Shown here: positions 8,174-15,861 of the stretch, piece after piece | How the letters are laid out: each line of letters starts with the position of its first letter | Numbering within the stretch: position 1 is the first letter of the stretch | Source of the DNA: Streptomyces africanus | Lineage (GTDB): Bacteria; Actinomycetota; Actinomycetes; Streptomycetales; Streptomycetaceae | Length of the DNA stretch: 36,535 nucleotides | Assembly (NCBI RefSeq): GCF_002150735.1 | Contig: NZ_MUKA01000009.1 | Coordinates: 1-36,535 of the forward strand | Direction: 5' to 3' | Notes under the pieces: generated by a model | What the model was told of the DNA's origin: nothing | The model's input: only the letters and a program-made list of their open reading frames with translations | The model's database searches: none | Program-made: the position numbers and the translations under genes

Positions 8174-8800
8174 ATGAGTGAGGAGCCGGGGCGGCGGCGG
8201 TACGACTCGCTGCGCCGCACGGCGCAGGCGCAGCAGACCCGCGCGGAGATCGCCCGCGCCGCGCTGAAGCTGTTCGTCTCCCACGGGTGGACGGCCACGA
8301 CGGTGCGGGACGTGGCGCGCGAGGCGGGGGTGTCCGTACCGACCGTCTACGCGGCGTACGGGAACAAGACGGGACTGACCCGCGCGCTGGCCGACGCGGC
8401 CGATCTCTCGGCCGATGTACCGCAGCTGGTCGCGGAGCTGGAGGCAGCCACGACCGACCCCGCCCGGCAGCTCGCCGCGATGGCCGGCTACGACCGGCGC
8501 CTGTACGAGCGCTCCGGCGACGTCATCGCACTGGTGCGGGAAGCCGGCCGCTCCGAGCCCGAGCTGGCCACGCTCTACCACGACAGCCGCGTCCGTGGCG
8601 ACCAGACCCGGGCGCAGGTCTTCTCCTCCTGGCCCGCGGGCGTTCTGCGCTCCGGCCTCGACGTGCCGTCCGCGGTCGACGTCTACGCGGCGCTCTGCAA
8701 CATCGACGTCTACACCGTGCTGACCGGGGAACGCGGGTGGTCGCCCGACCGCGTGGAGCAGTGGTGGTGCGGGGCGCTGGTGCGGGAACTCCTGCACTGA
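8174..8800 (+). CDS. TetR-family transcriptional regulator
   Basis: A 208-aa repressor-type protein. The N-terminal TetR helix-turn-helix covers about residues 17-63: TRAEIARAALKLFVSHGW, then TVRDVAREAGVSVPTVYAAYGNK. The rest is a helical ligand-binding domain, including a YERSGDVIALVREAGRSEPELA helix typical of this branch. The ATG at 8174 is preceded by GAAGGGG at good spacing; an in-frame ATG at 8150 has no such site. By genome position it likely represses itself and the divergent membrane-protein gene through the AT-rich island at 8112-8140. The ligand is unknown. Confidence 0.9.
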   Translation: MSEEPGRRRYDSLRRTAQAQQTRAEIARAALKLFVSHGWTATTVRDVAREAGVSVPTVYAAYGNKTGLTRALADAADLSADVPQLVAELEAATTDPARQLAAMAGYDRRLYERSGDVIALVREAGRSEPELATLYHDSRVRGDQTRAQVFSSWPAGVLRSGLDVPSAVDVYAALCNIDVYTVLTGERGWSPDRVEQWWCGALVRELLH

Positions 8801-8918
8801 GCGACCACCGCCGGTGTCGTCAGCGGCGGGCTGCGGATGGTGTCATGCCGGGCACGGGTTGGTTGCGGCACGGTCTTCTCGCCCGGAAAACCCTGCAGCG
8901 GGGGCAGCATGACGACCT

Positions 8919-10235
8919 ATGAGCAGAGACCGCTACGTCGACTTCCTGCGTGCGTGGGCCATCGTCCTGGTGGTGGTCGGGCACTGGCTGATCACCGTAC
9001 TCGTCCACGGGTCCGGTGGTGAGATCACGGCGCCGGAGCTGCTGGCGGTCATACCGTGGACCCAGTGGCTGACCCTGGGCTTTCAGATCATGCCGCTGTT
9101 CTTCCTGGCCGGCGGGCATGCGGCGGGCGGCTCCTGGGCGCGCACCCGGGCGGCGGGCGGTACGGCGTCCGGGTGGGTGGCGCGGCGAGCGTCGCGGCTG
9201 CTGCTCCCGGCGGGCGTGTACAGCGCGCTGGTGCTGCTCGCCGTCGGTGTCTGTGCGGCCGTCCGCGTCGATCCGGGCACCCTTGAGCTGGTGGGGTGGG
9301 CGATGGCGATGCAATTCTGGTTCCTTCCCGTGTATCTGCTCCTCAGCGCCCTGACCCCACCGCTGCACGCGGCGCACCGGCGCTGGGGGCTGGGCGTCCC
9401 CGTGGTCATGGGCGAGGCCGCACTGGCGGCTGACGCGCTCGCGGTGGCAGTGCACGTGCCTTACGTCGGGCTGCTCAACTACGTGCTCGTGTGGGGCATT
9501 GCCTACCAGTTGGGCTTCTGCTGGCGCGACGGTCTGCTGACCGGGCACCGGGCGACAGCGCCCGCGATGGCGGCGTGCGGCGGGCTGGCCTTCGCGACCC
9601 TGGTGGGCCTCGGGCCGTTCCCGGTCAGCCTCATCCGGGTGACCGGGCAGAGCCCGGGCAACACCGATCCACCGTCGGCGGCGATGCTGGCGTGGGCGGT
9701 GGCCCAGGTGGGCCTGTGCCTCCTCGCCGCACGGGCGATGCGGCGGCTCCTGGACCGGGAGCGGGTGTGGCGCGTGGTGAGCCCGGTGGGAGGCGCCAGC
9801 ATGACGCTGTACCTGTGGCACATGCTGCCGGTGCTGGTCGTCGCCGCCGCGTTCTACTTGACCGGGCTCGCGCCTGAGCCCGCCTTCGGATCCGCGGCAT
9901 GGTGGGTGCTGCGGGTGCCCTGGCTGCTGGTGCTCGGTCTCGTCCTGGCCGGTGTCGTGGCGGCGTTGCAGCCCTTGGAGCGCGGGCTGGCGGCACTGGA
10001 CGAGCGGATCCGCCTGGACGCCGACCCACGCCGCCCCTGGCCGCTGTGGCTCGGCCTCGCCACCGCCGTCGCCGCTCTGACCCGGTTCGCCGAACAGGGC
10101 TTCGCACCCGGCGGCCGGTTGCCCCTGATGCCCGCACTGGGTCTGACGCTGGGCGTACTGCTGGTGGTGCTTTCCCGGCGCACGAAGTCACACGACTTCG
10201 AAAAGCCCGATGACGTCCTGGAAGAAGCCGCCTGA
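8919..10235 (+). CDS. Acyltransferase-3 family membrane protein
   Basis: A 438-aa polytopic membrane protein with about ten transmembrane helices. The N-terminus RDRYVDFLRAWAIVLVVVGHW has the Arg/His arrangement of the acyltransferase-3 (OafA/NodX) family, where that His is catalytic. Later landmarks are PLFFLAGGHAAGGSW and SMTLYLWHMLPVLV, both typical of this family in actinobacteria. Members move acyl groups onto sugars, lipids or antibiotics at the membrane; the acceptor here is unknown. The C-terminal tail is hydrophilic. The gene converges on the VOC gene with only four bases between the stop codons. Confidence 0.88.
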   Translation: MSRDRYVDFLRAWAIVLVVVGHWLITVLVHGSGGEITAPELLAVIPWTQWLTLGFQIMPLFFLAGGHAAGGSWARTRAAGGTASGWVARRASRLLLPAGVYSALVLLAVGVCAAVRVDPGTLELVGWAMAMQFWFLPVYLLLSALTPPLHAAHRRWGLGVPVVMGEAALAADALAVAVHVPYVGLLNYVLVWGIAYQLGFCWRDGLLTGHRATAPAMAACGGLAFATLVGLGPFPVSLIRVTGQSPGNTDPPSAAMLAWAVAQVGLCLLAARAMRRLLDRERVWRVVSPVGGASMTLYLWHMLPVLVVAAAFYLTGLAPEPAFGSAAWWVLRVPWLLVLGLVLAGVVAALQPLERGLAALDERIRLDADPRRPWPLWLGLATAVAALTRFAEQGFAPGGRLPLMPALGLTLGVLLVVLSRRTKSHDFEKPDDVLEEAA

Positions 10236-10239
10236 CAGT

Positions 10240-10785
10240 TCACCGCTCCAAGCGGCGAATCTGGAAGGTCAGTCCGTCCAAGTCGTCGACGCCGATCGCG
10301 AGTTCCCACTGCGGGGTGGAGGCGAGGTCTCCACGTGGGGCGACGAAGTCGGCGCAGGCCAAGGAGGTTCCCAGGGTCTCGCGGTAGAAGTGCCGGGCTT
10401 CGTCCGGCCGTTCGCAGGACAGGACCATACGGTGCGGGGTGCTCGCCAGCCGGAGAGGGAACCGCCATCCGGTGAACTGGTGCGCCTGCCAGAGTGAGAA
10501 GGCGGCGCCTGCCGGATCGATCAATGTCGCCATGCGGCCCTGATCGCCGGCGTCGAACGGAGGCACGACGACGCGTGCGCCGTTCGCCGTTGCCGCTTCG
10601 GTACGGCGTTCGATGTCGTCCACCGCCAGGTAGTAGGCGATGTGGGCAGGTGTTCCCGGTGGGTAGACCGGATGTGCCAGGTCGCTCACGCCGCCGATCA
10701 AGTGGCCATCGAGGGTTATCCGGGTGGCCCGGCGCCAGTCCTCCTCGTCCACCGCGAAGCGCCGGCCCAGCGTTTTGGTCGTCAT
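10240..10785 (-). CDS. Shortened double VOC (glyoxalase/bleomycin-resistance fold) protein
   Basis: A 181-aa protein. The first VOC half is recognisable from YYLAVDDIERRTEAATANGARVVVPP...GRMATLIDPAGAAFSLWQ. A second half follows, with RMVLSCERPDEARHFYRETLGT...WELAIGVDDLDGLTFQIRR. Double-VOC relatives usually start with a strand containing CWVDL and an FYG helix, about 45 residues that are missing here, and the second repeat is also clipped. The ATG follows GAGGAGCACAGG, so translation is plausible. No upstream frame restores the missing part. It may be a small functional variant or an early-stage decayed gene, since the neighbouring DNA is clearly decayed. Confidence 0.75.
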   Translation of the reverse strand: MTTKTLGRRFAVDEEDWRRATRITLDGHLIGGVSDLAHPVYPPGTPAHIAYYLAVDDIERRTEAATANGARVVVPPFDAGDQGRMATLIDPAGAAFSLWQAHQFTGWRFPLRLASTPHRMVLSCERPDEARHFYRETLGTSLACADFVAPRGDLASTPQWELAIGVDDLDGLTFQIRRLER

Positions 10786-11065
10786 CCTGTGCTCCTCGTC
10801 GTCCCGATGCTGGATAACGGGTGTCCGGACGATCACGCAAGCGGGTTTCGGCACAGGCGGCCCGGGCTTTCGGCTATGACCGCTGCCGTGCGCGGCTGGG
10901 CAACAAGAGCTGGTCGAGGTGGGAGCGCAGGATGGCGAGGGCGGCGTACGCCGAGCGCTGGCCGACCACGACGCTGGTGCCCAGCCGTGGCTGAGGGGCA
11001 GCAGGCGGGCAGCCTCCGCCGCGGGATCCCGCCGCTCCTCCAGTGCTCCGTCTCGCTGGGCCCGG
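10786..11065. other. Stretch with no secure gene
   Basis: No frame on either strand has both a sensible start and recognisable protein over this stretch. A minus-strand segment (about 10874-10991) reads PRLGTSVVVGQRSAYAALAIL and looks protein-like but has no start. It may be a remnant of a lost gene. The stretch probably also once encoded the N-terminal part of the helix-turn-helix of the pseudogene to its right. Confidence 0.5.
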
Positions 11066-11898
11066 CGCAGTACCGTGGCCGACGCGCTGCGCCGGGACTC
11101 GCTGCCGCGTGCCGAGGTGGTCGCTGCGTTCGTCCGCGCGTGCGGGAGGGGCGAGGGCGTCGGCACGTGGCTGGAGGCCAGAGACCGGCTGGCCGCCGCC
11201 GAGCCGCCGCGGGCGGAGGGCGGGCCGACGCCCGCCGGCGAAGGGCCGACGCCCCACGGGACACCGGAACACCCAGCCCGATAAAAGCCGCGAACCCGGC
11301 CTCGGTCGCGGGCCGGTCCGAAGCCGGCGAACTCTCGCCGCCACCGCCGTCGCCGGGTTGCTGCTCGCCGCACTGGGGGCCTGGGCGCTGCTGCCCGGCG
11401 AGGACGGCGGCCGGGACGCGGCGGCGCGTGGGGACGGGATCGCCGCGGGCCTGGCCTCCTCCTCGGCCTCCACGCTGACCCCCGGCGTCGACGGCCCGGA
11501 ACCAGGCAGAATCCAGGATCCGGCCCGCCCCGGCCCCCACGCTGTGCGTCACCGAGGGCCACGACCGCAAGGGGCGCTACCGAAGCCAGGTCGCCGTCCA
11601 GCGCCTCTGTGCCGACGCCACACCACCGGACCTCTCACTGGTGTCGGTCGGCAACACGGGCTCGTACTACCTCCAGTGGCGCCACCCGGTGTACGGCGAC
11701 GGCTGTCTCACCGCGCTCGGCAGCGGGCATGTCGTCGAGGGCCGGTCCAACCGGAACAGCTACCGGATACACGTGGTGCAGAACGGGATGTGTCTCGGCG
11801 TCAACGGCACCGACGACCGCGCGGCGGGTGCCGAGATCGCCCAGCAGCGCTGCACGGGGTCACGGGACCAGGAGTTCCTGGTGGATGCCGTCGACTGA
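11066..11898 (+). pseudogene. Frameshifted XRE regulator with TM helix and ricin-like C-terminal domain
   Basis: Three pieces of one known Streptomyces architecture lie in order but in three different frames. First is the end of an XRE-type HTH domain, STVADALRRDSLPRAEVV followed by AAFVRACGRGEGVGTWL (frame of 11069, stop at 11284). Next is one transmembrane helix, TLAATAVAGLLLAALGAWAL (frame of 11043, about 11310-11400). Last is an extracytoplasmic beta-trefoil-like domain from SRIRPAPAPTLCVTEG to CLGVNGTDDRAAGAEIAQQ (frame of 11641, stop at 11898). Intact relatives have all three in one chain. At least two frame changes, near 11200-11300 and 11480-11510, and the missing N-terminus make this a decayed gene unless there are sequencing errors. 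Confidence 0.75.
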
Positions 11899-11906
11899 CA
11901 TCCCCG

Positions 11907-12908
11907 TCACACCGTCACCGGTGGTGTCTCCTCCAGAGGGAAGTGGCATGCCGCTCCGTGCACGGGCCCCGGGGGCGGCGGCGCGGGGACCGCCTCGGCG
12001 CACAGGTCCCGCACCCGCCGGCACCGGGTCCGGAACCGGCAGCCGGACGGCGGGTCGGCCGGTGAGGGGATCTCACCCGTGAGCAGGATGCGCTGCCGCT
12101 TGCGTCCGCCGCCGGTCACGGGGGCGGGGGCCGCCGACAGCAGCGCCTCCGTGTACGGGTGGCGCGGCCGCTCGTAGACCTCCTCCGTCGGCCCCGTCTC
12201 CACGATCTTGCCGAGGTACATCACGGCGACCCGGTCGGCGAGGTGCCGCACCACGGACAGGTCGTGCGAGATGAACACGTACGACAGCCCCAGCTCGTCC
12301 CGCAGGTCGCACAGGAGGTTGAGCACCTGCGCCTGCACCGACAGATCCAGCGCGGAGACGGGTTCGTCGCAGACGATCACCTCGGGCTCCAGCGCCAGGG
12401 CGCGGGCGATCCCGAGCCGCTGCCGCTGTCCCCCGGAGAACTCGTGCGGGTGACGGCTCGCGTCCGAGGCGCGCAGTCCGACCATCTCCAGCAGCTCGGC
12501 CACGCGGGCCGCCCGCTTCGAGGCGGGTACGAGGCCACGGTGGGTCAGCCAGGGCTCGCCGATCAGATCCGCCGCGCACAGACGGGGGTTGAGCGAACCG
12601 AACGGGTCCTGGAACACCATCTGCACCTTCCGGCGCCAGGCGAGCAGCTCCGCACCCGACAAGGCGAAGGGGTCGACTCCCTCGTACCGCACGGTGCCCG
12701 CGTCGGGCCGCTCCAGCCGCAGGAGAACCCTGGCCAGTGTGGACTTGCCGCAGCCGGACTCGCCGACCAGACCCAGGGTCTCCCCGCGTCCCAGTGTCAG
12801 GTCCACCCCGTCCAGCGCCCGCAGCCGGGTGCCGCCTCGCAGGGTTCGCCGGACCGTGAAGCTCTTGGCCAGACCGGTGGCCTCCAGCAGTGCCCCGTGC
12901 TCAGGCAT
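11907..12908 (-). CDS. ABC transporter ATP-binding protein (OppF/DppF type)
   Basis: A 333-aa ATPase of a peptide/nickel-type importer. Walker A GESGCGKST is at residues 49-57, followed by Q-loop VQMVFQDPFGSLNP, signature FSGGQRQRLGIARAL, Walker B VIVCDEPVSALD and switch ISHD. The C-terminal oligopeptide-transporter extension HPYTEALLSAAP...GCRFRTRCRRVRDLC...ACHF carries the four Cys typical of Opp/Dpp ATPases (an Fe-S site has been shown in a mycobacterial relative). It starts at ATG 12908, overlapping the stop of the fused permease-ATPase gene by eight bases, and is the last gene of the operon. Confidence 0.93.
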   Translation of the reverse strand: MPEHGALLEATGLAKSFTVRRTLRGGTRLRALDGVDLTLGRGETLGLVGESGCGKSTLARVLLRLERPDAGTVRYEGVDPFALSGAELLAWRRKVQMVFQDPFGSLNPRLCAADLIGEPWLTHRGLVPASKRAARVAELLEMVGLRASDASRHPHEFSGGQRQRLGIARALALEPEVIVCDEPVSALDLSVQAQVLNLLCDLRDELGLSYVFISHDLSVVRHLADRVAVMYLGKIVETGPTEEVYERPRHPYTEALLSAAPAPVTGGGRKRQRILLTGEIPSPADPPSGCRFRTRCRRVRDLCAEAVPAPPPPGPVHGAACHFPLEETPPVTV

Positions 12909-14925
12909 CGGCCAGTTCCTTCCCGAAGTGGCAGGCGGCGGCCCGGCCGTCACCGGTGCCGGTCAGCGCCGGACGGTGGGTGGCGCAACGCTCCCGGGCC
13001 ATGGGACAGCGCGTACGGAAGGCACAGCCGGGCGGCACCGCGCCCGGGTCCGGCGGGCTCCCCGGGATGGACATCAGGCGGGAGCCCCGGTGCTGCTCGG
13101 CCGGTACGGACGCCAACAGGCCCTGTGTGTACGGGTGATGGGGCTTGCCGAACACCTCGGCGACGGGCCCGGTCTCCACCACCGTCCCGGCGTACATGAC
13201 GGCGACCCGGTCCGCGTGCTCGGCGGCGAGCCCGAGGTCGTGGGTGATGAGGACGAGCGCCGTCCGCTGTTCGCCGCGCAACTCGCCGAGGAGGTCCATG
13301 ATCTGCGCCTGCACGGTGACGTCCAGTGCCGTCGTGGGCTCGTCGGCGATCAGGACCCTCGGCCGCAGGGCGACCGCCGTCGCGATCAGCAGGCGCTGAC
13401 GCATACCTCCCGAGAACTGGTGCGGATAGGCGTCAGCCCGGGAGCGGGCCTCCGGGATGCCCACGCGCTCCATCAGCTCCACCGCCCTGGCCTTCGCCGC
13501 GCGCCGGGACACGCCCTCGTGGATGCGGAACGGCTCGCCGAGCTGCGTGCCGACCGTGAGAACGGGGTTGAGCGCGCTGAGCGCGTCCTGGAAGACCATG
13601 GCCACACCGGGGCCGGCCAGCCGGCGTCTGGCCCGTGGTCCGAGCCCGAGCAGGTCCTCGCCGTCGAGGCGCACCTGCCCGCCCACCACCTCCGCGACCG
13701 GGTCGAGCAGGCCGGCGACGGCGTGTGCGGTCATGCTCTTGCCGCAGCCCGACTCGCCCAGCAGCGCCAGCGTCTCGCCCGACCGCACGGAGAAACCGAC
13801 CCGGCGGACGACGTGGACGGGCCCGGCCGGTGTGTGGACGTCGACGGACAGGCCGTCCACGACCAGGACGTCGGCCGCCGTGGTCTGTTCGGGGCTGAGG
13901 GGACGGCTGCCGCCGGGGGCAGTGGTCGGGTCCGGCTCGGATACGGCACTACCAGGAGCCGGCTCAGTGCTCGTCCCGCGCGACCGGCGAGCACGCCACC
14001 CACTGTGCCGGACCCCCTCCCGCCACCGCTGCCCCGGGTCGGTCGTCATCCGGGCCCAGGAGGCGAGAACGGTCGCCGAGACGGTCGTCAGGACGATCGC
14101 GAGGCCAGGGAAGAACGCGATCCACCACGCGCTCTGCAACTCCTGCCGCCCCTGGGCCACCATCAACCCCCAGCTGACGTCGGGCGGTTGGATGCCGATG
14201 CCCAGGAAGCTCAGGGACGACTCGGCGAGCATCACGAAGCAGAAGTCGAGCGCGGCGACGGTGAGCAGCGTCGGCAGCACACTCGGCGCGACATGCCGCC
14301 GTATGGTCGCCCAACCGCCGGTGCCGAACGTACGGGCCGCGTCCACGAACAGCCGGCTGCGCAGCTCCGCCGCCTCGGCCCGGGCCGTGCGCAGGTACAC
14401 GGGGATGCGGGCGACGGCCAGCACCAGCACGATGCTCGCCGCGCTCGGCGAGAAGACGTACAGCACCACCACGGCCAGCAGCAGGGAGGGGAAGCTGAGG
14501 ATCACGTCGGCCACCCGCAGCGACACGTTCTCGCGCCAACCGCCGTGATACCCCGCCCACATGCCCCACACCGAGCCGATGACCAGTGAGCACAGCACGG
14601 CGGGCACCGCCACGGCCAGTGTCGTCCCGGCGGCGGTCAGCAGCCGCGCGGCCACGGGCCGGCCGAGGGAGTCGCTGCCGAGGACGAAGGCCCAGCCGTG
14701 GTCGAGACCGAAGGGCGGCCGGCCCGGGGCGCGCAGGTTCTGACGGGTCGCCAGGTCCCCGGCCAGCAGGGGTCCCAGGACGGCGCACAGCGCGACCAGG
14801 ACCAGGACGAGGGCCGCCGCGCAGGCGAACCGGTCCCGGAGCAGCAGGGCGAACCACCGGCGGCGTACGGTCGTGGAGCCCGGCTCGGATGTGGCTTTCT
14901 GAAGCATGTCCCGTCCTTGGCTCAT
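12901..14925 (-). CDS. Fused ABC permease-ATPase (DppC-DppD) protein
   Basis: One 674-aa chain contains two transporter subunits. Residues 1-295 are a DppC-like permease with about six TM helices and the EAA-type loop (DAARTFGTGGWATIRRHVAP). Residues 296-350 form a Ser/Pro/Thr-rich linker. Residues 351-674 are a DppD-like ATPase with Walker A GESGCGKS (390-397), HQFSGGMRQRLLIATAVAL, Walker B VLIADEPTTALD and the four-Cys tail GCAFRTRCPMARERC...ACHF. The start at 14925 overlaps the upstream permease stop as ATGA; ATG 14907 with AAGGACGG is an alternative. Fused proteins of this kind are known in actinobacteria. The fusion fixes a 1:1 permease:ATPase ratio. Confidence 0.92.
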   Translation of the reverse strand: MSQGRDMLQKATSEPGSTTVRRRWFALLLRDRFACAAALVLVLVALCAVLGPLLAGDLATRQNLRAPGRPPFGLDHGWAFVLGSDSLGRPVAARLLTAAGTTLAVAVPAVLCSLVIGSVWGMWAGYHGGWRENVSLRVADVILSFPSLLLAVVVLYVFSPSAASIVLVLAVARIPVYLRTARAEAAELRSRLFVDAARTFGTGGWATIRRHVAPSVLPTLLTVAALDFCFVMLAESSLSFLGIGIQPPDVSWGLMVAQGRQELQSAWWIAFFPGLAIVLTTVSATVLASWARMTTDPGQRWREGVRHSGWRARRSRGTSTEPAPGSAVSEPDPTTAPGGSRPLSPEQTTAADVLVVDGLSVDVHTPAGPVHVVRRVGFSVRSGETLALLGESGCGKSMTAHAVAGLLDPVAEVVGGQVRLDGEDLLGLGPRARRRLAGPGVAMVFQDALSALNPVLTVGTQLGEPFRIHEGVSRRAAKARAVELMERVGIPEARSRADAYPHQFSGGMRQRLLIATAVALRPRVLIADEPTTALDVTVQAQIMDLLGELRGEQRTALVLITHDLGLAAEHADRVAVMYAGTVVETGPVAEVFGKPHHPYTQGLLASVPAEQHRGSRLMSIPGSPPDPGAVPPGCAFRTRCPMARERCATHRPALTGTGDGRAAACHFGKELADA

Positions 14926-15848
14926 GCCGCCGCCCGCTGCCGGACTCGCGGGTCGAGAAGCGCGTGGCAGAGGTCCACCAGGATGTTGAGGGCGAAGATC
15001 GCCAGAGCGGTCAGGAGCACGGCCGCCTGGAGTACCGCGAAGTCGCGCTGGAGCACCGAGTCGATCATGAGCTTGCCGATGCCGGGCCAGCCGAAGATCG
15101 TCTCGACGACGACGGCCCCGTTGACCAGCCCCACGGCCAGATCGCCCGCGACGGTCAGCGCCGGTGCGGCCGCGTTGCGCAGGGCGTGCCCGAAGACCAC
15201 CCGGAGCTCGGAGGCCCCCTTGGCGCGGGCCACCTTCACGTACGGGGCGGACAGCGCGGAGACCATGGCACCGCGCACCACCTGGACCAGCACACCGAAC
15301 GGCCGGATCAGCAGGGTGACCACGGGCAGTACCCACGCCGCCGCGCCGCTGGTGCCGGAGGTGGGCAGCCAGCCCAGCGTGACCGCGAAGACCAGCACGC
15401 CCATGATGGCGATCCAGAAGTCGGGGACGCTGGCGGCCGTGGAGGACAGGAAGCTCGCGATCCGGTCGGTCGCCGAGTTCGGGCGGTAGGCCGCGAGGCT
15501 GCCGATGACGACGGCGCCGACGATGGCGAGCAGCATCGTCCAGCCGGCGAGCTGGAGGGTGGCGGGGAAGGCGCGCAGGACGGCCTCGGCCGCCGGCTGG
15601 GCGGTGCGCAGCGACTCGCCGAAGTCGAGGTGGGCGACCTGGCCGAGGTAGTCGCCGAACTGGCTGATCAGCGGGTCGTCCAGACCGTTGCGGGCGGCGA
15701 ACTCGGCCCGCATCTCGGGTGTCGCGCTCAGCGGCAGGTACAGGTTGGCGGGGTCGCCGGTGAGGCGGGCCAGGAAGAACACGCCGAGCACCACCACGAG
15801 CAGCGGAACGACGCTCGAGACCGCGCGGCGGCGCAGCAGGGTCAGCAC
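14922..15848 (-). CDS. ABC transporter permease (DppB type)
   Basis: A 308-aa inner-membrane permease with about six TM helices. The N-terminal helix RRRAVSSVVPLLVVVLGVFF is followed by the periplasmic segment with GLDDPLISQFGDYLGQVAHLDFGESL that is characteristic of DppB/OppB. The EAA loop reads YVKVARAKGASELRVVFGHALRNA. It uses a GTG start at 15848, preceded by GGGAGG, which overlaps the end of the substrate-binding protein gene region (13-base gap). It pairs with the fused permease-ATPase to form the membrane channel. Confidence 0.92.
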   Translation of the reverse strand: MLTLLRRRAVSSVVPLLVVVLGVFFLARLTGDPANLYLPLSATPEMRAEFAARNGLDDPLISQFGDYLGQVAHLDFGESLRTAQPAAEAVLRAFPATLQLAGWTMLLAIVGAVVIGSLAAYRPNSATDRIASFLSSTAASVPDFWIAIMGVLVFAVTLGWLPTSGTSGAAAWVLPVVTLLIRPFGVLVQVVRGAMVSALSAPYVKVARAKGASELRVVFGHALRNAAAPALTVAGDLAVGLVNGAVVVETIFGWPGIGKLMIDSVLQRDFAVLQAAVLLTALAIFALNILVDLCHALLDPRVRQRAAA

Positions 15849-15861
15849 GTGATGTCCTCCC

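Noticed and set aside
10183..10200. Hairpin CGAAGTC-acac-GACTTCG near the end of the acyltransferase gene
   Set aside because: It lies inside the coding sequence, is only 7 bp, and has no partner feature; probably chance, though a terminator role is not excluded.
10874..10991. Minus-strand protein-like piece PRLGTSVVVGQRSAYAALAIL
   Set aside because: No start codon, no recognised family, and it overlaps the decayed plus-strand region; kept only as a possible remnant.
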